Below are positions 22,563-33,412 of a stretch of 64,000 bases of DNA, piece by piece. The position numbers and the translations under genes are program-made. The stretch lies in assembly GCA_033675265.1 (NCBI GenBank), contig JAUJYZ010000601.1, positions 1 to 64,000 of the forward strand, read 5' to 3'. Numbering within the stretch: the first letter of the stretch is position 1; each line of letters begins with the position of its first letter. The notes under the pieces are model-generated. The model was not told where the DNA came from and made no database searches. It saw only the letters and a list, made by a program, of their open reading frames with translations. The stretch is from Actinostola sp. cb2023 (Eukaryota > Cnidaria > Anthozoa > Actiniaria > Actinostolidae).

Positions 22563-23209
22563 TACATGAATAACGTGTACTAAACTATATACAAGAAATA
22601 TTATAATACAATCTTAGTTTAATCTTCAAATACTATTCAAATATTATTATATCATAATCCAATAAATCACATGTACAGTTATTTGGATTCGTTAAGCAGC
22701 TAGATCAATACATGAATACTACGGATACAGAAATACAGATCATAACTATACTAAACACTAAAGAAACGTAGCGAGTCACTTACTCTTCAAAATGAAATCA
22801 CAAACGAGTTTCTCCATGTTCTACAAGAAGTGTAGATGTACGGATATTCATCAGTCATCCAAGTTCTTCGTATATGATTATTGCGATATATTAAATGTCC
22901 ACATCGTGCTTGAGTTTTCTTTGGTGTTCATTATTTCTCTCGTTTTTCAATTTCGTCCGTTCTAACTGGTTTGAAAAAACTTTGAGATTTCTGCTCTTCA
23001 TTTCCACAACAAATATTGGTATTTTCTAGCGTTGCAAGCTTCGTATTTAAAAGCCTCAAGCTTCGGATATTCATCTTCACTCCACTGAAGTCACACACAA
23101 CTGAACAGATTTGCATAAGCGTATGTGCATTTGAAATCAGTATTCCTTTGGGAAAGCAACAGACATGCAGCCAAAGAATACTCTCGTGAGTATGACTATA
23201 TTCTAAAAC

Positions 23210-23353
23210 GGTTAGAGAATAAACACTCGTGCTTTATGGAATTTAGAGCGCCTCGCATTGATAGAAGGGCCACTCGGCGCTACGCGCCTCGTGGCCTTCT
23301 ATCTGCTGCTCGGAGCTCTAAATCCCATAAAGCACTCGCGTTATTCTCTAACC
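23210..23353. mobile_element. 144-bp hairpin element
   Basis: Long arms GGTTAGAGAATAA... and ...TTATTCTCTAACC, continuing through GTGCTTTATGG/CCATAAAGCAC and GAAGGCCAC-type cores. It adjoins the 984-bp element, so the two insertions together separate 78-bp units. Confidence 0.65.
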
Positions 23354-23355
23354 CT

Positions 23356-23505
23356 TACATACATGTTAGTACAAGTATACGTACTACAAGTACTTGATAG
23401 ACACTGAGACAAAGAATAGGACCTTGTTAACCATACATACATGTTAATACAATTATACGTATACTACAAGTACTTGGTAGGTATTGACACGTTAGTACGA
23501 GTTAC
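23356..23505. repeat. Residual 78-bp units beyond the insertion
   Basis: About 1.7 diverged units of the 19100-22222 array. They show that the two elements at 22223-23353 inserted inside an existing array. Confidence 0.85.
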
Positions 23506-23513
23506 TATACATG

Positions 23514-24133
23514 CAGTGGAATCCCGATTTTTCGAACCCTAGATTTTTCGAACCTCAAGATTTTTCGAACCAAACCTCGTTTCCCTTGGATTTGCTTCAG
23601 TCAAATACTGTAAATTTACCTCCGATTTTTCGAACCCTCGATTTTTCGAAACTCTCGATTTCTCGAACCAATTATTGGCTCCCGTGGCCAAAATTACCCT
23701 CGATTTCTCGAACCTTGTAAATTTAGGAACCAATTATGCGCACTTTGATCTAACATTAGAGAGAATAGTTTTAGAATTGAGACTGAAGAAGCAGGAGCTG
23801 ATTTCCCGCTACGTCAGTTGAATGAACTCTGTGGTTTTTCTTTTTCACCAAATCACTGTAAAAACATATATCAACGTAGTCAGAATTACTGCATGTACAT
23901 CAATATTGGTTCTTGTTCTGCCGAATTAACTCTAATCTTTAAATTTACGTTTTGTTGGTACATAAAAATCTGTAAAAGAGTGTCATAATACTTTGTTTGC
24001 CTTCTACGTTGTTATAACACAATATACCCATCATTCTAGCGTAATTCGATGCCACCTTCGATTTTTCGAACTCCTGATTTTTCGAAGTGATTTTTGTCTC
24101 CCTTTGGAGGTTCGAAAAATCGGGATTCCACTG
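23514..24133. mobile_element. Pogo/Tigger-like non-autonomous element
   Basis: Ends CAGTGGAATCCCGATTTTTC and the inverse (…GGGATTCCACTG). The CAGTnGAAnCCCGATTnTnCGAACC type is typical of pogo-group elements. Several internal copies of GATTTTTCGAAC follow each end. TA is present on the right (24134) but reads TG on the left, a likely mutation. No transposase frame. Confidence 0.75.
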
Positions 24134-24841
24134 TAAGGACCTGTAAGTAGTGCTACAGCAAGCTAGTGCACTAAACGTCATGGCGGCGTTGCTCGAGAGA
24201 GGAGACTGAGAACGAGCATGTGGCATCTGCATTTAGCCTGATGGCTGCCACATGCTGTTATCTGTACATCTAGCTTTAACCCATTGACTCCTACACCGGC
24301 CGAAACCGGCCGTAAACATCGATACTGCTTTGAAAAATTCTAACTTTCTGAATTTTCGTAACATCGATCTCATGGCCAGTTATTAGTGACAACTAGATAA
24401 CTCGTCATATTTTAACCTCAAGTAAACTGACTTACAGGTCCGATTTCTGGGCATTAGTTCAATTTGTTTGCCATAAAAATCAAAAATGCGTGTTTTTGAC
24501 GCAATTTTACACCTCGAAAATGAACGACATTTGACTTGGATTTTCTTCCAAAATACATCCTTGCGAAACAAAACGCCACTTTCTCGGCAAACTTCTATCT
24601 CTCTTCTTGATATAGTCATGAATTTTTCACTCTCTCTTCCTTAGCTTGCAGAACAATAGCCATTTCCTTAGGACCACTTTCACTAACACGTGTTTTCCTT
24701 CTGCACGCCCGAAAAGGATGCCGGGAACATCCGGGAATTTTCGACAGAAATCCTCCCGCCATTTGTGTTTTTAAGAATATGTAGAGTGTCAAGCCAGTCG
24801 TTCCTACAGGCAAAATATTGCACCGGTTGCATTCTTTTCAA

Positions 24842-25523
24842 CTCAAGGTACTTAAGGCCTGGTTCAAGCCTTAAATAGCAGAAAAACGAAAAAAATTATA
24901 ATGTCTAATCATTTTGACTAAACATCACAAAACTTGGCACAGCTTGAGAGTTTTATATCCTCTACTCATTTAAGTGAATGAAATCCAAAACAGCGTATCA
25001 CGTGGTTAACCACGTGACAAAGAATTTTGAAAACAAAATATAAAATGCGGTCGCCAGTTTAAGAGGAAAGTGAAAGCAAATAGTTGTGTATAATCACGTT
25101 TATGATCATCTATTAACCCTCGTTTAGAAAACCTGTCTCCCACTTCTTGCAAGGAGAATATTTCGGAAAAGAGGTCACGTGACCATTTCATCAGATTATA
25201 TTTCTGTAGTTTTCTCTTAAACTATATATAATTCCGAGGTTTTCTAAACGCTATCTTGTTTAACTGGTTACCCTTAACGCTATTACGTAAAAGGTATTTC
25301 ATTGTGAATTGAATTCGCGACCGCATTTAAGAAAAACTATATTTTCCTCCATAAGGTCACGTGACCACATGACGTCACAATTGTTAGATCCAAAATGTCT
25401 CAAATCTTGTATATAAAACCTTATGCCTAAATATGAGTGCCTAAGTAAATTAGAGCAGCGAGTTATTACAAGAAATGTGATTTTCCAAGTTGCCTTTTTG
25501 AACCAGGCCTTAAGTACCTTGAG
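24842..25523. mobile_element. Nested inverted-repeat unit inside the piggyBac-like element
   Basis: CTCAAGGTACTTAAGGCCTG on the left matches the inverse on the right, extending to about 26 nt. TTAA is inside both ends, so an inner TTAA insertion (ends GGCCTGGTTCAA) into an older palindrome is also possible. Confidence 0.55.
24998..25017. promoter_or_regulatory. 20-bp palindrome with two CACGTG E-boxes
   Basis: TCACGTGGTTAACCACGTGA is a perfect palindrome. GGTCACGTGACC palindromes also occur near 25174 and 25353 in the same element. GTCACGTGAC-type sites are known targets of bHLH-zip factors. Function here is not shown. Confidence 0.55.
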
Positions 25524-26098
25524 AAGTTCAAAGTCGCCAAAAATGCCTTTGTAGGCCCTGGAATCCACCACAGAAAGACCAGAGAGACGATTTCACTTTG
25601 AGTCCGCCATTTTGGAAAATCTGAACGAGCTGCCGAAATGTGTTCGTGAATTCGTATCTTCCTCCTGAGTTCTTCCAGGAGAACGGTCTCTACCACACCA
25701 GTCAAGCTTAATGATGCTGTCCTGGGGGCTTCTGTGGTGAATAATGGCTATAAACACTCTAAAAATGCAAAATTGGCCTCTTCGAGTAGTGAATACTACT
25801 AGCCCTCGTGGAGATCCATGAGAAGAGAAAGATTACGTCAGAACCTGAGCCCGTGGGCTTTCAGAACTGTCAAGATTTCCATGGAAACCCCTTATATGGA
25901 ATCGAAATTTCCTACGACGTGATTAGGTCCAGAAAATCGTTAAAAAACTCAAAATAGCTCAGGAGCGAATGGGTTAACCTGCTTTATCAAATAAACATAT
26001 TATATATATATATATATATCCTTTTATTGGGAGTTCATCGTTGAACATTAGCACCTATTTATCTCTATTCTACTTATATATATATTGTATGTATGTAC

Positions 26099-26204
26099 TT
26101 GATTTCTCCGTTCCGCTGTCTCGTCTTCCACAGCGTTACGTTGCCGACTACTGTGTCTGTGTCGTTATGATATTCAACTGTAGTGACGTCAGCAGGTAAG
26201 GGAA
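26099..26204 (-). CDS. Gene B FN3-5, first exon (3' border uncertain)
   Basis: Starts after TTGTTTCAG with VPLPADVTTVEYHNDTDTVV and GNVTLWKTRQRNGEIK, the first strands of an FN3 domain. The donor is taken as GTACAT before a TA-rich run. The second half was not found; the piggyBac-like element lies directly downstream. Confidence 0.5.
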
Positions 26205-26314
26205 CTGAAACAAGAAGCGAAAAACCAATAAGTTACTGAACTAAGCTGGTACGATACGGTATATTCCTTGTATACCATAACAGAGCCATATAATCAGAAA
26301 TATTACTCACTCAC

Positions 26315-26501
26315 CGTCTATGTCGGTGTTAGTCGTTGCATTAACATTTGGGCTGTCACCACAAACTGCTGTTGCATACAACCAGAATTCATAGCGCGTG
26401 TCAGGTGCTAGATTGCCTATAAGTAGTGTTGTCACATTAGTAGTATAGTTGTTGGTATCACTAAAACTTGTCCAGTAGCTCTTCGATCCTTTGTATTCAA
26501 C
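26315..26501 (-). CDS. Gene B FN3-4, second exon
   Basis: 187 bp encoding VEYKGSKSYWTSF, TTLLIGNLAPDTRYEFWLYA and TAVCGDSPN, the second half of an FN3 domain with the L-P-x-T-x-Y signature. Four or more N-glycosylation sequons fit an extracellular location. Donor GTGAGT. Confidence 0.82.
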
Positions 26502-26591
26502 CTATTAATACAATATACATACTTCAAATAATACTTCAAACTTTCACAGAATGAGAAAAATGCACATATGTTTACGACTAGTCATTCTTAC

Positions 26592-26695
26592 TGTGTAATT
26601 CACGACTGAACCAACAGCCAATGGTGGCTCCCAGATAAGCTTGACTTCAGTCTTTGATGGTTGTGATACATTTAACCTTTGTGGTGGACCAGGTC
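26592..26695 (-). CDS. Gene B FN3-4, first exon
   Basis: 104 bp encoding GPGPPQRLNVSQPSKTEVKL then IWEPPLAVGSVVNYT. Canonical FN3 start with Trp and the Pro pair. Phase 1 in, 0 out. Confidence 0.82.
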
Positions 26696-27003
26696 CTAGA
26701 GGAACCAGAAACAATAATTTATAAACTACAATGACGATACAACCAACAACAGCGAGCACAAGACATAAAACTGACAACAACAACAGCGATAGCGAGTGTT
26801 CACAATTTTAAATAACCTATCCCACCAGGATTCATGGATTTCTATTCCAAAAAAAATAAATCAATTCGTTGATCCGCAGTTGTAATGGTCTCTCGCTGGT
26901 CTCTCTCGTTACCTTTGAGACACTACTGACAGTAACTGACATGTCGTACAATTGCCATCACGTGTTTGCTAACTGAAAATCAGTGAACGAAAATAAAACC
27001 TAC

Positions 27004-27312
27004 CTTGTGTGATAATAGAGACAGGTTGACTATAGGGTCCTGATCCTTTACTGCTGTAGGCCCTGACAGATACGTTATACTCTGTACACAACTGTAGACC
27101 ATGGAGGACATGTTGGAAGACGTTGCTCGTTACTACAAATGTATGATGTTCGTTGTGTATCGCGTCCTTTCCTACTCGTCCAAGTGTGCGATTCACCTCA
27201 TATTTTGTTATAACACCATTTGTTAGGTCTTTTGGTACAACACTTCACGTGACTTTGTACGTTGTGGCGTTGATTTTAGAGGAAGACAGTTGTTGAGGAG
27301 ATCCGTCAGGCA
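27004..27312 (-). pseudogene. Gene B FN3-3 with TGA at the conserved Trp
   Basis: 309 bp, phase 1 on both sides. Reads VPDGSPQQLSSSKINATTYK-VT and then TGA (27245-27247), where the gene C copy has TGG (VTWGAVPKD). The rest of the exon is open and FN3-like through YNVSVRAYSSKGSGPYSQPV. Otherwise it closely matches 61751-62059. Confidence 0.85.
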
Positions 27313-27381
27313 CTGGAATAAACATGAATACTGATATTAGCGCTAGTAGGTTTCAAGTATCATATTGATCTTTACACTTAC

Positions 27382-27678
27382 CATCTTCGCTTGTTTTTGC
27401 CCATTGCATTGATTTACTCAGTGGACCGTCCTTAATGGTAAAGGCTAAAACTTGGAAACCATACCGAGTGTATTTACGAAGACCAGTCACATCGATTGTA
27501 GTTTTTGGATGTTTCACCTCAAGGTAGTTGATCGTACTTCCAGCTCTCTTGTAAGCCACCTTGTAACCTCTCACAACACCATTTCTACACTTGGTATTGG
27601 GAGGTGGTGTCCAGGTAACGCGGATACTTGTGGACGAGGTAACCTGAGTAGATAATGATTCTGGAGGACAATCTGGAG
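27382..27678 (-). CDS. Gene B FN3-2
   Basis: 297 bp, one complete FN3 domain, phase 1 on both sides. Contains PDCPPESLSTQVTSSTSIRV, RGYKVAYKRAG and LRKYTRYGFQVLAF. Acceptor CATCAG, donor GTAAGT. It differs from the gene C copy at few residues. Confidence 0.87.
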
Positions 27679-27713
27679 CTGATGTCGAAACAAGATACAA
27701 AAAAGACAATCAA

Positions 27714-27857
27714 TTACTATTATTGGGTGAATGTCAGAATAGAGCCATGATATAAAACCGTACCATGATTTACCATCTGCCTTAAGATAATCAATTACTA
27801 TTGCACTTTGGGTGAATGTCAGAACAGAGCCGGCCATGAAATAAAACCATACGTTAC
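27714..27857. repeat. Two diverged copies of the exon-edge repeat after FN3-1 (gene B)
   Basis: CATCTGCC with a preceding TTAC recurs at about 27773, together with GGGTGAATGTCAGAA. It is the low-copy counterpart of the four-unit array at 63219-63510. Confidence 0.75.
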
Positions 27858-28077
27858 CATCTGCCTTTGTCGATACGCCAATGTTTGTACTTTTTGGACC
27901 AACGTACTTGGTGTTCTTGACTGACATCGTTACTCTGTACCACGTGTACTTTTCTAGTGACGTCAGTGTCCACGTGGTAACCACACCCACGTCAACTGTC
28001 TTTGTTGGACCTCCTTGTGCTGTGTATGTTATTCTGTAACCAGTCAGCGGTCCATTGACGAGGTGTTGGTCAGGACG
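27858..28077 (-). CDS. Gene B FN3-1, second exon
   Basis: 220 bp encoding NGPLTGYRITYTAQGG, LTSLEKYTWYRVTMSVKNT and KSTNIGVSTKADG, with the Tyr and Leu/Tyr landmarks of FN3 strands C to G. Its 3' edge (GGCAGATG plus donor) is repeated in the following intron. Confidence 0.85.
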
Positions 28078-28155
28078 CTGTAAGGAAATAACTTATTTTA
28101 TCAGAACTAACTAAGTACAAGAGTCAAGTTGTTGTGAGTAAAGCAGTGTTCTTAC

Positions 28156-28226
28156 CGTCCAGCTGACTTGAATACTCTGTGATGAACGTGGTGTAAGTCT
28201 GACATAACGGGGAGATGTCTGTGGTA
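28156..28226 (-). CDS. Gene B FN3-1, first exon
   Basis: 71 bp, acceptor TTATTGCAG, donor GTAAGA. Encodes VPQTSPRYVRLTPRSSQSIQ then VSWT, the A and B strands of an FN3 domain with its Trp. Phase 1 in, 0 out. Confidence 0.82.
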
Positions 28227-28605
28227 CTGCAATAAAACCATTGTAATTTCATTTCGTTTAATCTATATATTGTCAGTGTGATGGAGTTCCCGGTGTGTGT
28301 AGTCTGGCCTACCATACAAGGGGAGGATATCAATTGGAACGAACGTTCTGTTTTATTCACCAGTACTGTGTACTAAAATATACAAGCAGCAAGATCAACA
28401 ATCAGCGGTTTCATCAGCGCCCAATAATCAATGAAATAATAGCATCAGTTTCTTCGGCCAAAATATCGTCTGCAGGTCAGAACACAGTTGTCCAAAATCT
28501 GTCATCACTATTTGCAGCAGTTTGTTACTATTCATTTTTATTGAACGTTTAGTTCTCAAGTCAATGGCCATGAAATATACTCAAACACGTAATCAGATGA
28601 ACTAT

Positions 28606-30350
28606 CAGTCATTATTATATAGACAACCGCTGGATATGAGCAAGTAAGCGCTCTGATTGGTTCGCTACTACTAGGCTATCAGCTCTTATAACCCAACGAT
28701 AAATTTTCGCGCGCGCTCATTGGTTAAAACGGGTCACGTGGTACGATTTCACTGGTAATATCCCCCAGTTTTGAGATGATATCCCCCACTTTGGAGAAAA
28801 ATGAAATTATCTGAATTTTTAAAGACTGTAATGTATTTTTAGTAGGTAAATTAGCTTGAACAACATATACATGAGATGTACTTGTTCCTTTTTGGAGATT
28901 TTAACGTCGATACGACAGGTATTTTTGCCGGTATATTTTTATAATTTTTCGATCATTGAACTACGAAAAACGTCAAAATCGGCGCCCAAAAAGTCACTCA
29001 AATAAAACCCAAAATATCAAGAAAACCACTAAAAAGCTTCAAAAACTATCAATCTTTTATTTTCGAATACTTTTTTAGAAGTTTACACATGAAAAGATCT
29101 CAAACGGAACGGATATTTGAACTTGATGAAGCTTGTTTTCTTCATCCGTCATTTTGTTTCGGTTTCTTCAACATTGAAGTCGACGTAGAAAATTTATCGA
29201 AGGGTTATAAAATAAATAAACCCCTTTCTGGCTTACAGGTATATCGGTATGTCCTTTATAGATGGTCCTCAAAATATCACAGTTGGCTTCTCGGCCAACT
29301 GTACTGTTCATTTTTCGAACCATCTCTCAGCCGCGGACATTATCAGCCGATAAGGGTTTATTTACTAAATATACCGGGAAAACACTAGATGACCGGGATA
29401 TACCGGGAAAACACTAGATGACCGGGATATACCGGGAAAACACCAATGACCAAAAGCAGGTCAAGATTTGTACAACAATAGGAACTATTGTTAGATATGC
29501 CTCGTTCTACAAAGACATATTCAGGACATGTCTTTGTAGAACGAGGCATCTCAAATCTTGACCTGCTTTTGGTCATTGAGATCTAGTGTTTTTCCATATA
29601 CCGTGAGTAGAGAAATCTGTCAAAATAGCCGAACGATTTTCTAAATTTACAAGCGAAGATTTCCCGGACTTCTAACTGAGTACATATAAAACTAAAATAT
29701 TTTGTGGCAATGAAAATTGCTTTTTAAATGGTTTTCGGGAAATTTGTTGACTGAGATTTTTACAATGAAATAACAAACAAATACAGTATTGAAAGCTCAC
29801 CAGTCACGTGAAACAAATATCATTCCGATGAATATACAACTGTAGGATGTGTAGCAAGCTAAGAGAAAAAGAACCACATATGTCTAGAACTGCCTGGTAA
29901 TAGTAAAACTATGAATATCCACGTTGAAAGTCATTCAGCAGGCGAAAACCAATCTCCATCGGCATCGAATGCCGTGAAGTAAACTCGTCAAAACAACCTC
30001 GTTGGTTTCCTCAACATTGTCCAAGATTTCAAGAATTCCGGCTTTGAACTTCTATTTCTCAATCCTTTAGCATGTTTTCGAAGTCTTTTGGTGTCATTTT
30101 CGGAAGATAAAGTAGCACAGAAGCTTTTAAAACTTGAATTTCATCGATCAAGAAACCTTTGGTAAACACATGATCGCCTGGTTTTGTTGTACGTTGTACG
30201 CATGGTGGAAATGTTTTGTTCGAAATGCGGATATAAAAATTACTTTTACCGAAAACATATTTACAATCCAGAAGTTGTCTATATAATATAAAACAATTAG
30301 AGCCTTGTTGGCTATCAGCCTCATGTACGACTCGATTTAGTGGAATAATT
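28606..30350. mobile_element. About 1.7-kb insertion in the first intron of gene B
   Basis: Gene A keeps the uninterrupted sequence (AACTATTTCAATAGAAG near 9651-9666); gene B is split there. Terminal motifs TATAGACAACC and GTTGTCTATA lie near 28617 and 30271, and the right end (ATGAGGCTGATAGCCAACAA in inverse) recurs at 48690-48710. Inside are three copies of a block with GACCGGGATATACCGGGAAA (29370-29440) and a 135-bp hairpin. Exact borders are not settled. Confidence 0.6.
29444..29578. repeat. 135-bp hairpin
   Basis: CAATGACCAAAAGCAGGTCA pairs with its inverse at the right end, and an inner stem ATGCCTCGTTCTACAAAGAC pairs across a 10-nt loop. The inner stem also occurs at about 48519. Confidence 0.8.
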
Positions 30351-30523
30351 GTTAAATGGAAGTCCGAATTCTGAAGAAGGATTATTCAAAAATAATCATT
30401 TTTGCTCTGTTACTTTAAAACATTCACGAATTACACGAAGCGATAACGAGGACTAAAAACAAAACAAAATAAACAAACAAACAAAAATATCTAAAAAAAA
30501 TGAAAGAATATACAAAAACCTAC

Positions 30524-30593
30524 CTGAGTTCGTCAAGCCATAGGAAAACCTTGTCATAAGAAGAACACAAATAGTGAACAGAGAACACTCCAT
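30524..30593 (-). CDS. Gene B exon 1: signal peptide
   Basis: ATG at 30591-30593. Encodes MECSLFTICVLLMTRFSYGL then TNS, the same residues as gene A, and ends in phase 1 at GTAGGT. It joins in frame to Val-Pro-Gln of FN3-1. Confidence 0.8.
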
Positions 30594-31182
30594 GGTATAA
30601 TTGTACGAACGGTGTGTGTCACGTCTGTAATCTTTTAAACGAAACAGTACAATGCTTATCTGAGAGCTGACAAAGTCTACCACATCCCAAGATAAACAGT
30701 CATCTCATTGGTAGAACTGTTTGTCAAACTGTTACGAGATCTTTACAGCTATTTCGTTGTTCTGAACGTCATGTCACAGAGGCCAAACCATGTCTCTGTT
30801 TCACTTTCCTACAATACGGACATCCATGTTTTCTGAAATGAGATGCACGTTTAGATATTCTTCTCTTGACGTGATTCAATATCAGCGGAAATAACATTTG
30901 ACTGTTGGTTTCACTTCAACAGACGAAAACGTCCTAGTTTCCAGGCCTTTATATTCGAGGTCAGGGAAGTACTCAATCGAAAATGAAAGTATTTTAAGCA
31001 TAGGCTCCAGTTTATGCGCTTTGACGGGATTTCAGTTTATTTGAACTTTGTCAGTTTCTTACGTTCAGTGTGTGACCAGAAATCCATGTTCTGGGTGTTT
31101 GAATTTGACAACCTTCAGTGGATCTTGTTTTGAAAGACACTTCGCAAACCACGTGGTCGAACGTCTATCATTGCTGCGAGCG

Positions 31183-31349
31183 TATATAACTGTCTAATGG
31201 CGTGTTCCAGTATGTAGTATGAAAACCTTTCTATAATCCAAATTTGTATTACTTCTCATTACGTAGCGTATAACTGTCTAATGGGCGTGTTCCAGTATGT
31301 AGTATGAAAACCTTTCTATAATCCAAATTTGTATTACTTCTCATTACGT
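31183..31349. repeat. Two-copy tandem duplication (about 83 bp)
   Basis: CGTATAACTGTCTAATGG begins both copies, which are nearly identical. It shows the first step of minisatellite birth. Confidence 0.85.
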
Positions 31350-31494
31350 AGTGTTTAAAACAATGTTGAAGTTAAGTTCTGGACTGAGGGTCACTATATG
31401 GATTGATGGTTTAGTGCGTTTTCAAGTCCCACGTCTGCACAGCCCAATCCGCTATAGTTTATCCAAAAGCTAGTGTAAAATTAAATATCAATGG

Positions 31495-31502
31495 AATAAT
31501 AA

Positions 31503-31583
<81 letters not shown>
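31495..31583 (+). repeat. (AAT)n microsatellite
   Basis: About 29 near-perfect triplets. The following 31584-31700 (ATATAGCGCATTTCACATTG and AATGCGCTTTAATTTAC) looks like a dispersed repeat end of a type common in marine invertebrates, so the tract may be its tail. Confidence 0.85.
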
Positions 31584-32140
31584 GTCGGTTAATCTTATAT
31601 AGCGCATTTCACATTGTCTCAATGCGCTTTAATTTACAAACGATGGAGGACTTTTTCGGGCTGCATATGAAGGCGCCTTCGGCAGCCGAGCAGCTTACAA
31701 TCATGAGGAGTTAGTACGTTAGTGTGTTATGCCTTCACCTTCAATTTGAAGTAGGCTGTTGAACCGGGTAACAATCTCCTGCTCTATATTTCTAACTATT
31801 CCCACATACCACTCCGACACCCCTCTGACAGACCATCAGACTTCGATATTAGCGATATCCTGCTCGATTTGGAGTTACCTACATGTAGTACTTCCGTGCT
31901 ACGGTACCTAGTACTACTGCTACGGTAGTTACCAAGGATGGCAATTGATCAAAAAGGGGAAACAAAAGAAATATCAGAGCGATTTCTGATATTGAGCTTG
32001 CCAAAAGAAATGAAGCTAGAATCCCAGAAGGGACAAAATGGAGTACATCTTGGTGTGTTCGAACTTGGATTGAATGGGCCGAAGAGCACACAGAGACCAA
32101 TACCACTTCCACTTCTGATTTATATTATATTTATATTTAT

Positions 32141-32236
32141 GAATTGAATCGGCTCATTATGAATTCACCGGGCTATATGTGTTTGACCCGGGTCAACGCA
32201 TATAGCCCGATGAATTCATAATGAGCTATTCAATTC
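32141..32236. mobile_element. 96-bp near-palindromic element
   Basis: Arms GAATTGAATCGGCTCATTAT/ATGAATTCA and the inverse, with a core GGGCTATATG...CATATAGCCC around GACCCGGGTC. Compact hairpin MITE. Confidence 0.7.
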
Positions 32237-33103
32237 AATTCATCAACCCCTCTTTTCCCTGCTGAATATCAAATCCCTCCCCGGGCTTTTAATGACTCTA
32301 TTGTTCAACCGGTCTATATAATAGATAATTCCCTATGAATAACAAAGAAAACCAAGTGAATTGGGAACTAATTTTCGTTATTTACCCGGGATTCCTGTGG
32401 AAGGCCCGAGTCTAAAAATGCAGGCTGTTCTTCGTCGTCGTCGTCGTTCTTTGACACACCTCAAAGTGGCTTCTAATGCGCATGCGCCCTGTGCCGGCCG
32501 CTGAGATAACCCAACGATCACACGCACGAGAAAAAAGCGAATTCTTCACTTTAAATATATCACGGACTATTCGAGGTACATTTGGTTCCAAGACGATTTG
32601 AAAGCACAAACTAAGGGGAAAATAGTTGCCTTTCCGTTTCTGGAGGTTACTCGTTTTGGTTACTCGTTTCTTTTGGTTACTCGTTGCCTGTGCTGTTTCA
32701 TAATTCTCTCAGTGGCTTTGGTTATAGCCCGGGTGATCACAAATCGCGGCTTTTCTAAATTTAAGGACAAATCTGTGGTTTTATAGCGTCAGTTGTTTGA
32801 ATGATCCTAGGTGTCATCAGAACATACGTCAGGTTAGCGTTTTAAAATCCCATTTCTACCAGATTGCAACGAAAACCTTATTTATAGATTTGTTTTCCAG
32901 TTTTCAAATCTTTGAGTTTTTTTATAGCTGAAACAACCATCCTGAATATATATATTATTGGGGTTCCTGTGCATTGCCTTGTCAGAATCAAAACCTATTT
33001 ATTTAAAAATACCTCAACGACAAATCCGATGAAAAGAAAACAATCAAACTAAAGGAAAAGGAAAAGAGATAAGAGGAAAAAAAAGGAAACACTAAAAAAA
33101 AAA

Positions 33104-33176
33104 TGTCGACTCCTGTGAGACTCGAACTCCCGACCTTTGGATGATATATACTTATTGGTTTAGACTAGGTACATCT
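33104..33176 (-). repeat. tRNA-like sequence with T-run
   Basis: On the minus strand GGGAGTTCGAGTCTC matches a tRNA T-arm/B box, with an A-box-like TAGTCTAAACC upstream and a run of T immediately downstream, as in Pol III terminators. No matching acceptor stem is found, so it is a tRNA-derived repeat rather than a tRNA. Confidence 0.4.
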
Positions 33177-33412
33177 TAGGGGTGAAAATTATTTAATGCC
33201 ACGCCCACTTGGAAGAGACTTAGGGGTGATTTTCAAACTGTCCGACGAGCATCCCCACCACTTTATATATGGGAGTTCAAGATATGTGCAGACCGACGTT
33301 ATCAGAACCATCTAAGCATGAATATACGTCCCAAGTACGTACTTCAGACGAAACTCGACCATTTGCAGATCTCTATCTCTGTTTTACGAGTTCTTACAAG
33401 CCAAGCCTCGGG

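Larger units (their letters stand above)
22223..23206. mobile_element. 984-bp TIR element inserted in the 78-bp array
   Basis: Ends TTAGAATATAGTCATACTCA and its inverse near 23186-23206 (21-bp match). The 78-bp array stops at its left edge and resumes at about 23356. It contains a perfect 32-bp palindrome at 22308-22339 and a nested MITE at 22420-22562. No transposase frame is seen. Confidence 0.7.
24280..25973. mobile_element. 1.7-kb piggyBac-like non-autonomous element with TTAA target
   Basis: TTAA at 24276-24279 and 25974-25977 flank ends CCCATTGACTCCT and AGGAGCGAATGGG. A TTAA target with CCC-starting ends is the piggyBac pattern. Inside lies an inverted repeat unit at 24842-25523 and several CACGTG palindromes. 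No transposase is seen. It occupies the region where further gene B exons would be expected. Confidence 0.7.
26099..30593 (-). pseudogene. Gene B: signal peptide plus FN3 array, with an in-frame stop
   Basis: Exons in transcript order: 30524-30593 (signal peptide), 28156-28226 and 27858-28077 (FN3-1), 27382-27678 (FN3-2), 27004-27312 (FN3-3), 26592-26695 and 26315-26501 (FN3-4), 26099-26204 (start of FN3-5). Phases are 1 between domains and 0 within split domains, and every join up to FN3-4 keeps frame. FN3-3 carries TGA at 27245-27247 in place of the conserved Trp codon, so the full product cannot be made unless that exon is skipped. It is 309 bp with phase 1 on both sides, so skipping would keep frame. 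Remnants of more 3' exons continue to 13155. The likely ancestral product is an adhesion or recognition receptor ectodomain. Confidence 0.7.

Noticed and set aside
33104..33176. Functional tRNA gene
   Set aside because: The T-arm is present, but no acceptor stem can be paired and no anticodon arm is clear.
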